Below are positions 49,603-57,283 of a stretch of 64,000 nt of DNA, one piece after another. The notes below the pieces were generated by a model, which did no database searches, was not told the DNA's origin, and saw only the letters and a list, made by a program, of their open reading frames with translations. The stretch comes from Ferrovibrio sp964218355 (GTDB taxonomy: Bacteria; Pseudomonadota; Alphaproteobacteria; Ferrovibrionales; Ferrovibrionaceae). The DNA lies in assembly GCF_964218355.1 (NCBI RefSeq), contig NZ_CAXPMC010000019.1, forward strand, positions 1 to 64,000. Direction: 5' to 3'. A program made the translations under genes and the position numbers. Position 1 is the stretch's first letter. Every line of letters starts with the position of its first letter.

Positions 49603-50725
49603 ATGCGCGCCGAAATCAGGGCGATGGCCGACGAAATCCAGCAGTCGCTCGGACTGCTGAGGAGGTCTCTTTGACTGGGATAGCTCGGTCAAGAAACTCG
49701 AAGAACTGAATGCCCGGGCGGAGGATTCCGCCCTGTGGAACAACCCCGCCGAGGCCCAGGCCGTCCTGCGCGAGCGCAACCGCCTGGATCGCGCCATCGG
49801 CACCCAGCGCCGGCTGGAACAGGCCCTGCAGGACAATATCGACCTGATCGAACTGGGCGAGGCCGAGGGCGACCAGGCCGTGGTCGACGAGGCCGAGGCC
49901 GCCATTGCCGGCCTGTCGAAGGAAGTCGCCCAGGCGCGGCTGGAAAGCCTGCTGTCCGGCGAGGCCGACAGCAATGACAGCTTCCTCGAGGTGCATGCCG
50001 GGGCCGGCGGCACCGAAAGCCAGGACTGGGCCTCGATGCTGCTGCGCATGTATGTGCGCTGGGCCGAGCGTCATGGCTACAAGGTCGAATTCCAGGAAGA
50101 GAGCGAGGGCGAGGAGGCCGGCATCAAGTCGGCCACCGTCAGGATTTCCGGCCCCAACGCCTATGGCTGGCTGAAGAACGAGAGCGGCGTGCACCGGCTG
50201 GTGCGCATCTCGCCCTATGATTCCAATGCCCGCCGCCATACCAGCTTCGCCTCCGTGGGCGCCTATCCGGTGGTCGACGACACCATCGAGATCGAGGTGC
50301 TGGACAAGGACCTGCGCGTCGACACCTACCGCGCCTCGGGCGCCGGCGGCCAGCACGTCAACAAGACGGACTCGGCGGTGCGCATCACCCATATCCCGAC
50401 CGGCATCGCGGTGGCCTGCCAGATCAACAAGTCGCAGCACCGCAACCGCGACGAGGCGATGAAGATGCTGAAGGCGCGCCTGTACGAGCGCGAGCTGCAG
50501 AAGCGCGAGGCCGAGCAGCAGGCGCTGAACGATGCCAAGACCGATATCGGCTGGGGCCACCAGATCCGTTCCTATGTGCTGCACCCGTACCAGATGGTGA
50601 AGGACCTGCGCACGGAACTGGAAACCAGCGACACCCAGGGCGTGCTGGACGGTGACCTCGATGCCTTCATGGCTGCCCAGCTGGCGGCCAAGGTCGGCGC
50701 CGGCGGCGACGACAAGGCGGCATAG
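49603..50725 (+). CDS. prfB: Peptide chain release factor 2, with programmed +1 frameshift
   Basis: RF2 is encoded in two frames: codons from ATG 49603 to CTT at 49669-49671, then TGA at 49672-49674. A +1 slip past T49672 gives GAC TGG GAT and continues to 50725, for 373 residues in all. Landmarks are DWDSSVKKLEELN directly after the shift, VHRLVRISPYDSNARRHTSF (SPY-type recognition tripeptide, as in many alphaproteobacteria) and RASGAGGQHVNKTDSAVRIT with the GGQ that triggers peptide release. It terminates at UGA and UAA. Because UGA is its own stop, low RF2 raises frameshifting and restores RF2. The lipase gene follows 13 bases later. Confidence 0.97.
49661..49675 (+). promoter_or_regulatory. 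prfB: RF2 programmed frameshift site
   Basis: The sequence around 49659-49675 reads AGGAGG-TCT-CTT-TGA-C. The internal Shine-Dalgarno element lies three bases before CTT, the spacing that drives +1 slippage, and TGAC is the weak stop context used in E. coli. Confidence 0.95.
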
Positions 50726-50738
50726 GCCGCAGGGCACG

Positions 50739-51419
50739 ATGGCGGCGGCAGGCAGCGGCGACCGCGTCATCCTGCTGCATGGCCTGGCCCGCACGCCGCG
50801 CAGCATGGGCCGCATGGCCCGGGCCCTGCAGGCGGCGGGCTACGACGTCGTCAATCACGGCTATCCCAGCCGGCGCCATGACATCGCGACGCTGACCGCC
50901 GGGCTGCGCGGCTTCCTCGAAAGCCTGCCGGACATTTCCGGCCGCACCCATATTGTCGGCCATTCGCTGGGCGGCCTGCTGGTGCGCGCCGCGCTGGCGC
51001 GGCCGCTGCCCGGTCTGGCTGTCGGCCGCGTGGTGCTGGTCGGCGTGCCGAACCGCGGCGCCCGCGTGATCGACCGCCTGCTCGGCCATCCGCTGACCCG
51101 CATGATCCCGGCCCTGTTCGGCCGGCCGGCGGCGGCGCTTGGCCGCGACGCGCCCTGGCTGGCGGCGCTGCCTCCGCAACCGTCGCCCGAGACCGGTGTG
51201 ATCGCCGGCACCGGCCGCTTCCACCCGGTCAATCCGGCAGCCTGGGTGAATCTGCTGCATGGCGCGCGCGAGCCGGGCGATGGCACGGTGGAGCGGGATT
51301 CCGCCATGCTGCCCGGTGCCGCGGATGCCATCGCCGTGGATGCCGCACACAGCTTCCTGCCATCCGACCGCCGGGTGATCGCCGCCGTGCTGCGTTTCCT
51401 GCGCGACGGGCGCTTCTAG
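50739..51419 (+). CDS. Alpha/beta hydrolase (lipase/esterase, LipA-PGAP1-like)
   Basis: A 226-residue alpha/beta hydrolase. It begins VILLHGLARTPRSMGRMARA (oxyanion HG), has the nucleophile elbow HIVGHSLGGLLVRAAL (G-H-S-L-G), an Asp/Glu region GDGTVERDSAML and the catalytic His in VDAAHSFLPSDRRV. No signal peptide is visible, so it is probably cytoplasmic. Family members of this size cleave lipid or acyl esters or amides. The ATG at 50739 has an AGGG site and lies 13 bases after prfB, so the two are probably co-transcribed. A bidirectional terminator follows. Confidence 0.88.
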   Translation: MAAAGSGDRVILLHGLARTPRSMGRMARALQAAGYDVVNHGYPSRRHDIATLTAGLRGFLESLPDISGRTHIVGHSLGGLLVRAALARPLPGLAVGRVVLVGVPNRGARVIDRLLGHPLTRMIPALFGRPAAALGRDAPWLAALPPQPSPETGVIAGTGRFHPVNPAAWVNLLHGAREPGDGTVERDSAMLPGAADAIAVDAAHSFLPSDRRVIAAVLRFLRDGRF

Positions 51420-51427
51420 CCGGCAAC

Positions 51428-51454
51428 AAAAAAAGCGGCCCGCAGGCCGCCTTT
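51428..51454. terminator. Bidirectional rho-independent terminator
   Basis: GCGGCC (51435-51440) pairs with GGCCGC (51445-51450) around CGCA. Leftward the stem is followed by TTTTTTT (complement of 51428-51434); rightward by CTTTTC. It separates the convergent lipase and bactofilin genes. Confidence 0.88.
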
Positions 51455-51476
51455 TCGGTCTGATCGAAGATGCCGC

Positions 51477-51989
51477 CTAGCTGGTGGCGCGGGCCATGGC
51501 GGGCAGCGGCAGTTCGGTGCCGCCGGCGGCCTTCACCGGCTTCGGCGCCGACTTCACCGGCGCATCCTTATCGGCGGCGGCGTCATGGCCGGCCTCGCCC
51601 GAAATCACGCTCAGCTTGGCCGGGATGTCGCGGGGATTTTCGGTCTGCTTGCAGTGGCCCTCGACCTTGGCGCCGGCGGCGATCGACAGCAGCTCGTGCC
51701 AGATGTCGCCGCGCACCTTGGCGGTCTTGTCCAGCTCGACCGACTTGGCGCGGATGCGGCCGACCACCTCGCCGCGGATCAGCACCTGTTCGGCCATCAC
51801 CTCGCCGGTGACGCGGGCATTCTCGCCGATCGCCAGCCGCACCGCGGTGACGTCGCCATTGACCAGGCAGTCGATCTGCATCTCGCCATCGCTGACCAGA
51901 TCGCCGTTGACCGTGAGCCCTGCGCTCAGGATCGACGGCGGGTTCTGCTTAACGGGCGCTGCTGCGGTCTTCTTGCTGCTTGAAAACAT
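51477..51989 (-). CDS. Bactofilin (polymer-forming cytoskeletal protein)
   Basis: A 170-residue bactofilin (DUF583). A short N-terminal lead, MFSSSKKTAAAPVKQNPPSI, precedes the beta-helical core of short repeated strands with regular hydrophobic and Gly spacing: LTVNGDLVSDGEMQIDCLVN, GDVTAVRLAIGENARVTGEV, MAEQVLIRGEVVGRIRAKSV and ELDKTAKVRGDIWHELLSIA. A charged, Lys/Pro-rich C-terminal tail of about 50 residues follows. Bactofilins self-assemble without nucleotide into filaments that position cell-wall enzymes. The gene overlaps the end of the M23 peptidase gene by 41 bases, the classic bactofilin-LytM pairing. Confidence 0.93.
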   Translation of the reverse strand: MFSSSKKTAAAPVKQNPPSILSAGLTVNGDLVSDGEMQIDCLVNGDVTAVRLAIGENARVTGEVMAEQVLIRGEVVGRIRAKSVELDKTAKVRGDIWHELLSIAAGAKVEGHCKQTENPRDIPAKLSVISGEAGHDAAADKDAPVKSAPKPVKAAGGTELPLPAMARATS

Positions 51990-53466
51990 GGTAGCCAGCC
52001 TCGATGAATTTGCCCGGGTCGACCTGGTCGTCGTCGAGCAGGATTTCATAGTGGAGATGCTGACCGGTGCTGCGCCCGGTCGATCCCATGGTGCCGACCT
52101 GGCGGCCGAAGGGAACGGTGTCGCCGGTCTGGACGGCAATCGAACTCATGTGAGCATACCGCGTTTTCACGCCGAGACCATGGTCGATTTCGACGGTGCG
52201 GCCATACGGGCCTTTGCGGCCGGCAAACACAACCACACCGGGGGCGGTGGCGAGGATCGGCGCCCGGGCCGGGCCGATGAAATCGGTGCCGGCATGGAAG
52301 GCCCACTGCTTGGTGAAGGGATCGACGCGGCGGCCGTACTTGCTGGAGACTTCCGGATCGCCGGTCATCGGCATGGCCAGCGGCAGGCGCTGGGCCAGGA
52401 TCATCAGCTCGCCCCAGCGGCCGAGCTTGCCTTCCAGCGACTGCATGTCCTGCTCGATCTTGCTGGCATCGCTGCCCAGCGAGGCAACGGCGACGCCCCG
52501 GGCCTCGGCGCTGCGGGTGTCGGGCAGGCCGAGCGATTTCAGCGGGCCGCCGATGCCGATATCGGCGCGTGCGTCGGAGGCGCGCGCCAGCATGCCGGTG
52601 ATGTCCAGCCCGGTCATGCGCAGGGCCTTTTCCAGCTGGGCGACGCTCTTCTCGGTGCGCTGCGACAGGTCGTCCAGCAATTCGCGCTGGCGGCCGCGCA
52701 CGGCAAGGATGCGGGTCTCGATGTCGCCGGGCTTCACCGCCGGGATCGGCGGGCGGGCCTTGTTCTCGCGGGCCATCCCCTCGAGATCTTCGCTGGCCGC
52801 GGTTTCGTCGGCGTCGTCGTGGTTATGGCTGTCGGGCAGGGCGGCGGGCGTCGCCACCGCCAGCTGTTGCGCGGCCTTTGCCGCGTCGGCCGGCCTGACC
52901 GCGTCGGCGGTCGCTGTCGGGGTGGGCGCTGTCGGGGCGGCCGGCGCCGCGGTGGCGGGCGCCGCGGCGGTCTTGGCGTCAGCCGTCCTGGTGTCTGCGG
53001 TCCTGCCGTCCGGCGTCCGGGCGGCGGGCAGGGCGCCGGTCTGCACGTTGCCGCCGGGTGCGGCCGGCTGTGCGGCATTGCCGCTGCCACCTTCCGCGGG
53101 CAGGCCGGGAGCGCGCTGCTTCATCGCCATGTCGTAGAGGCGGCGGTAGCGTTCCTCCAGGTCGCGCGAGGCGACCACGAAGCTTTCCTGGCTGCGGTCG
53201 AAATCGGCGGCCAGGCGGTCATAGGCGAGGCTGAGCTCGGCGATGCGGCGGTCGCGCGCGTCCAGCATGGCATCGCGGTAGAAGACGTTGACGGAGGCGT
53301 AGCCGATCCAGCCGGCAAAGGCGACCACGGTGGTCGCCATCAGGATCTGCGCCCGGGTCGACAGGGCGACATAGCGGACATCGCCCCGGCTGCGGAAAAT
53401 GATCTGCCGCTCAGGGAACAGGCGGTCGCGCAACTCCCGCCATTGTCGTCTCGCGCGTCGTGTCAC
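51949..53466 (-). CDS. M23 (LytM) family peptidase partner of bactofilin (LmdC-like)
   Basis: A 505-residue single-pass membrane protein. It has a basic cytoplasmic start (RRARRQWRELRDRLFPERQI), one TM helix (ILMATTVVAFAGWIGYASV, residues about 41-59), a coiled coil (about 65-115), a long Ala/Thr/Pro-rich linker to about 210, a second helical region, and a C-terminal LytM domain. The zinc ligands are in WAFHAGTDFIG and in QHLHYEILLDD, so it appears catalytically intact. It should cut peptidoglycan cross-links where bactofilin filaments recruit it. The start is a GTG at 53466 after a GGGGGG ribosome site. Its stop lies 41 bases inside the bactofilin gene. Confidence 0.92.
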   Translation of the reverse strand: MTRRARRQWRELRDRLFPERQIIFRSRGDVRYVALSTRAQILMATTVVAFAGWIGYASVNVFYRDAMLDARDRRIAELSLAYDRLAADFDRSQESFVVASRDLEERYRRLYDMAMKQRAPGLPAEGGSGNAAQPAAPGGNVQTGALPAARTPDGRTADTRTADAKTAAAPATAAPAAPTAPTPTATADAVRPADAAKAAQQLAVATPAALPDSHNHDDADETAASEDLEGMARENKARPPIPAVKPGDIETRILAVRGRQRELLDDLSQRTEKSVAQLEKALRMTGLDITGMLARASDARADIGIGGPLKSLGLPDTRSAEARGVAVASLGSDASKIEQDMQSLEGKLGRWGELMILAQRLPLAMPMTGDPEVSSKYGRRVDPFTKQWAFHAGTDFIGPARAPILATAPGVVVFAGRKGPYGRTVEIDHGLGVKTRYAHMSSIAVQTGDTVPFGRQVGTMGSTGRSTGQHLHYEILLDDDQVDPGKFIEAGYHVFKQQEDRSSAR

Positions 53467-53609
53467 TCAGCCCCCCGAAATAGCTGCCGGAATCCCTCGC
53501 AAAGTCGTGAGGGGATTAGGGCTTATTTGGTTTGGTTAATGCAAGGAAGAATCGATGACGATTTGGGAAAAAACCCGCACGAACACAGACTTACGCCGTG
53601 TCTTGCTGG

Positions 53610-53630
53610 TTATCCACAGGATGTGGAAAA
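53610..53630. other. Two inverted DnaA-box-like sites
   Basis: TTATCCACA (53610-53618) is an exact DnaA-box consensus. TTTTCCACA lies on the opposite strand (53630-53622), 3 bases away, and fits TTWTNCACA. Together they make the dyad TCCACA-GGA-TGTGGA in the leader region of the M23-bactofilin operon. Confidence 0.5.
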
Positions 53631-53649
53631 GCCCTGCAAGCGCTTGATT

Positions 53650-54132
53650 CTAAACTGACCGGGCCGCTTCCAGCACGGCCTCGACATGGCCGGGCACTTT
53701 GACCTTGCGCCAGATGGCGGCGAGTTTTCCAGAGGCATCGATCAGGAAGGTGGCCCGCTCGATGCCCATGTATTTGCGGCCATAGAGGCTCTTCTCGACC
53801 CAGACCCCGTACGACTCGGTGACCTTGCCGGCCTCGTCGGCGGCCAGCATCACCTTCAGGTTGTGCTTGTCGCGGAATTTGTCATGGGCGGCGACGCTGT
53901 CGCGCGAACAGCCGATCACTACGGCGCCCAGCTTGTCGAATTTCGCCTTTGCGGCGCTGAAGGCGATGGCTTCCCTGGTGCAGCCGGACGTGTCGTCCTT
54001 CGGGTAGAAATACAGCACGACGATCTTGCCCTTCAGCGCCGACAGCGAGACCTTGCCGCCGCCATCGGTGGGCAGGGTGAAGGCCGGGGCCCTGTCGCCG
54101 ACGTCGAGGGTTTTCGCATTGCTCTTGCTCAT
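53650..54132 (-). CDS. bcp: Thioredoxin-dependent peroxiredoxin Bcp
   Basis: A 160-residue peroxiredoxin of the BCP/PrxQ class. It starts VGDRAPAFTLPTDGGGKVSL, has the peroxidatic Cys in YPKDDTSGCTREAIAFSAA (about residue 51), and KVMLAADEAGKVTESYGVW and IERATFLIDASGKL further on. The usual second Cys five residues later (C-T-x-E-A-C) is Ile-Ala here, so it behaves as a 1-Cys type or uses another thiol. It reduces hydrogen and organic peroxides in the cytoplasm. It lies 12 bases after glnE in the same leftward unit. Confidence 0.95.
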   Translation of the reverse strand: MSKSNAKTLDVGDRAPAFTLPTDGGGKVSLSALKGKIVVLYFYPKDDTSGCTREAIAFSAAKAKFDKLGAVVIGCSRDSVAAHDKFRDKHNLKVMLAADEAGKVTESYGVWVEKSLYGRKYMGIERATFLIDASGKLAAIWRKVKVPGHVEAVLEAARSV

Positions 54133-54144
54133 GGCCGGTTCCTG

Positions 54145-57100
54145 TCAGGTTGCGCGGGAGGAAAGGCTGTCGGCCAGCGCCAGATGCGGCGCGGCCGGCT
54201 GTTCGACCAGGGCGACGAACAGGGCATGCACATCGGCCTGCATCCGTTCGAGCCGCGCGGTCAGTGTATCGAGGCCGTCGCAGCCGAGCAGCTGCGGCAG
54301 CCGTTTCGCCAGGGCCGGCGGCCAGCGCGCCGGATCGCCGGCCTCCTCGCGGCCGGCCAGCCGCGTCGCCGCCAGCAGGGTGGCATAGAGCCGGGCCGCC
54401 GCCGACAGGGTGGCGGCCTGGTCCGGTTTCAGCAGCTTCGCCGCCGCCATCGCCTCCAGTGCCTCCAGCGGATGGCTGTGCAGAACCGCCGGCTTCGCCG
54501 CGCCGTGGCGCAGCAGCAGATACTGCACGATGAATTCCAGGTCGACGGTGCCGCCGCGCTGCGCCTTCAGGTCCCAGGGGCCGGCGCCCGGATGCTGCGC
54601 CGCCATGCGTGCCCGCATGCTGGCGACATCGGCCAGCAGTTTCCTGGGATCGCGCTTCCGCGTCAGCATGTCGTGGTGCAGCTTGTCGATCTTCTTCGCC
54701 AGCGGCGGCGCGCCCATCACCACGCGGGCCCGGGTCAGCGCCATATGCTCCCAGGTCCAGGCCTCGTCGCGGTGATAGGCGGCATAGCCGTCGAAGCCGA
54801 TGGCGACCGGCCCGGCATTGCCGCTGGGGCGCAGCCGCATGTCGACCTCGTAGAGGCGGCCTTCGCCGGTCATCGCGGTGATCGCGTTGATGAAGCGCTG
54901 GCACAGCCGCGTGTAGTACAGCCCCGGCGTCAGCGGCCGCTCGCCATCGGACTCGCCGGCATTCTTCGGGCAGTCGAATACCAGCACCAGGTCGAGATCG
55001 GATTCCAGCGTCAGCTCGCGGCTGCCCAGCCGGCCGAAACCGGCAATGGCCGCCTTCGCGCCGCGGATGGTGCCGTGCTGGGCGGCGAATTCGGCCGCGA
55101 CATGACCGAACAGCTCGGCCAGCACCACATCGGCCACCGCGCTGAGCGCGCGCCCGGCCGCAACGCCGTCCAGCAGGCCGCGCAGCAGGCCGATCCCCAC
55201 CTGCAGCTTCAGCTCGTGGGTCCAGCGCCGCGTCCAGTCCAGCACGTCCTGGAAGTCGCGCGCCGCCGACAGCTGCCGCTTCAGGCTGGCGGTCAGCCGG
55301 GCGGCATCGAATCTGGCCGGATGCGCGGCATATTCCAGCAGGCTGTCGAACAGGGCGGCATTCTGCGCCAGCGTTTCGGCCAGCTGCGGCGCGGCGGCCA
55401 GCATCTCGGCCAGGGTGTCGAGCACGCCGGGATTGGCCTGCAGCAGCGCGAAAAGCTGCACGCCGGCCGGCAGGCTGGAGAGGAACTGGTCGAAACGGCG
55501 GATCGCCACGTCGGGGCTGCCGGTGCGCGCGAAGGCATCCAGCAGCTGCGGCATGATCGCGGTCAGTTTCTCGCGCGCGCGTTCCGAGCGCATGGCGCGG
55601 TAGCGGCCGAAATGCCAGCCGCGCACCATCGCCGCCACCGCCGGCGGATCGGTGAAGCCCAGGCCGCTCAGGGTCTGCAGGGTTTCGGGATCGTCGTCGG
55701 TGCCGGTGAAGACCAGGCTGCCGGTCTCGCTGCCCAGGGTCGGCGCCTCGGCGAACAGGTCGTCGTAATAGGCTTTCACCCGGCGCAGCACCGCCAGCAG
55801 CTCCGCCTCGAAGGCCGCGGTATCGGCGAAACCGAGGAAGCCGGCCAGATGCGCCAGCGCATCCGCCTCGGCCGGCAGCGTATGGGTCTGCTCGTCGTCG
55901 ATCATCTGCAGCCGGTGTTCGACCCGGCGCAGGTAGCGGTAGTCGTCGATCAGGGCGGCGCAGGCCGCCTCCGACAGCCGTTCGGTGGCGACCAGGGCGC
56001 GCAGCGCATCGCAGGTGGCTTTCGCGCGCAGGCGGGTATCGCGGCCGCCGGAAATCAGCTGCTGGGTCTGGGCGAAGAATTCGATCTCGCGGATGCCGCC
56101 GCGCCCGAGCTTGATGTTGTGGCCGGCCGCCGCGATCTCGCCATGGCCCTTGTGGGCATGGATCTGCCGCTTGATCGAATGGATGTCCTCGATGGCGGCG
56201 AAATCGAGATTCTTGCGCCACACATAGGGCGTCAGCCGCTGCAGGAAGCCTGCGCCGGCCTCGATGTCGCCGCCCACCGGCCGCGCCTTGATCATGGCGG
56301 CGCGTTCCCAGTTCTGGCCGAAGCTCTCGTAATAGGTTTCGGCCGCCACCATCGACAGGGCCACCGGCGTCGAGCCCGGATCGGGCCGCAGCCTGAGGTC
56401 GGTGCGGAAGACATAGCCATCCTCGGTGCGCTCGTTCAGCAGCTTCACCATCTGCTGGGTCAGCCGCACGAAGCATTCCTGCGCCGACTTGCGGCCCTGG
56501 TAGCGCACCACCTCCTGGTCGTAGAGCATGATCAGGTCGATATCGGACGAGTAATTCAGCTCGCGCGCACCCAGCTTGCCCATGCCGAGCGCGACGAAAC
56601 CGGACCCGCGGCAGGGATCGGCCGGGTCCGGCAGCACCAGTTCGCCATTCGCGGCCGCCGCGCGCAGCAGCACCGCCATGGCGCTGTCCACCGCCAGCGC
56701 GGCGAAGTCGCTCAGGGTTTCCGTGATCCGCTCCAGCGGCCACAGGCCGGCGATGTCGGCCACCGCCGTGGCCAGCGCGATCTGGCGCTTGGCGCGGCGC
56801 AGCGGCAGGGCCAGGGCCTCCGGCCCGTCCTCGGCCAGGGCCGGGGCCGCGGCGGCCTCGCGCAGGGCGGCCATGGCGCGGTCCGTCGCCTCATCCGCGC
56901 CATATTCCAGCAGGATACTGACCGTCTCCGGTTCATGCAGCGCCAGCCCGGTCAGATAGGGACTGTTGCCGAACAGGCAGTCCAGCAGGGCGCGGGCGCC
57001 GGTTTTTCCGGCCGCGGCCGTAAGGGTCAGGGTCTTCAGCCGCCGGGCGAGGCCGCGATCCTCCAGGCCGGACAGGGTTTCGGTCCAGCTTTCAAAGCCG

Positions 57101-57168
57101 CGGGCCGCAGCCGCGGCATCGAACGGAGATGGCAGGTTGCGCCAGACCGGCGCGGTATTCACAGGCAT
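54145..57168 (-). CDS. glnE: Bifunctional glutamine synthetase adenylyltransferase/deadenylase
   Basis: A 1007-residue enzyme with two nucleotidyltransferase domains and helical linkers. The N-terminal (deadenylating) site is FVALGMGKLGARELNYSSDI followed by DLIMLYD. The C-terminal (adenylylating) site is IAGFGRLGSRELTLESDLDL. Conserved DLRLRPDPGSTPVALSM and VDMRLRPSGNAGPVAIGFDG blocks match the family. It attaches or removes AMP on glutamine synthetase in response to PII and glutamine and so sets nitrogen assimilation. The length is slightly above the E. coli protein (946). It is followed 12 bases later by bcp. Confidence 0.97.
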   Translation of the reverse strand: MPVNTAPVWRNLPSPFDAAAAARGFESWTETLSGLEDRGLARRLKTLTLTAAAGKTGARALLDCLFGNSPYLTGLALHEPETVSILLEYGADEATDRAMAALREAAAAPALAEDGPEALALPLRRAKRQIALATAVADIAGLWPLERITETLSDFAALAVDSAMAVLLRAAAANGELVLPDPADPCRGSGFVALGMGKLGARELNYSSDIDLIMLYDQEVVRYQGRKSAQECFVRLTQQMVKLLNERTEDGYVFRTDLRLRPDPGSTPVALSMVAAETYYESFGQNWERAAMIKARPVGGDIEAGAGFLQRLTPYVWRKNLDFAAIEDIHSIKRQIHAHKGHGEIAAAGHNIKLGRGGIREIEFFAQTQQLISGGRDTRLRAKATCDALRALVATERLSEAACAALIDDYRYLRRVEHRLQMIDDEQTHTLPAEADALAHLAGFLGFADTAAFEAELLAVLRRVKAYYDDLFAEAPTLGSETGSLVFTGTDDDPETLQTLSGLGFTDPPAVAAMVRGWHFGRYRAMRSERAREKLTAIMPQLLDAFARTGSPDVAIRRFDQFLSSLPAGVQLFALLQANPGVLDTLAEMLAAAPQLAETLAQNAALFDSLLEYAAHPARFDAARLTASLKRQLSAARDFQDVLDWTRRWTHELKLQVGIGLLRGLLDGVAAGRALSAVADVVLAELFGHVAAEFAAQHGTIRGAKAAIAGFGRLGSRELTLESDLDLVLVFDCPKNAGESDGERPLTPGLYYTRLCQRFINAITAMTGEGRLYEVDMRLRPSGNAGPVAIGFDGYAAYHRDEAWTWEHMALTRARVVMGAPPLAKKIDKLHHDMLTRKRDPRKLLADVASMRARMAAQHPGAGPWDLKAQRGGTVDLEFIVQYLLLRHGAAKPAVLHSHPLEALEAMAAAKLLKPDQAATLSAAARLYATLLAATRLAGREEAGDPARWPPALAKRLPQLLGCDGLDTLTARLERMQADVHALFVALVEQPAAPHLALADSLSSRAT

Positions 57169-57283
57169 GTGTTCCCCTCGTGCCGCCCGGCAAGTTCGGC
57201 TAAACTTATCAAGGGGTCAAGTCGCGGGCTGGCGGGTGACGGCGGTCCCTGCAGAACGGTTTTTTCCCTGACGGAACAGGTCT

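Noticed and set aside
49603..49674. prfB as a pseudogene broken by an early TGA
   Set aside because: The TGA lies in a standard programmed frameshift site and the rest of RF2 is intact.
53610..53630. A replication origin based on the DnaA boxes
   Set aside because: Only two boxes, no AT-rich unwinding cluster and no origin-linked genes (dnaA, hemE, parAB) in the neighbourhood.
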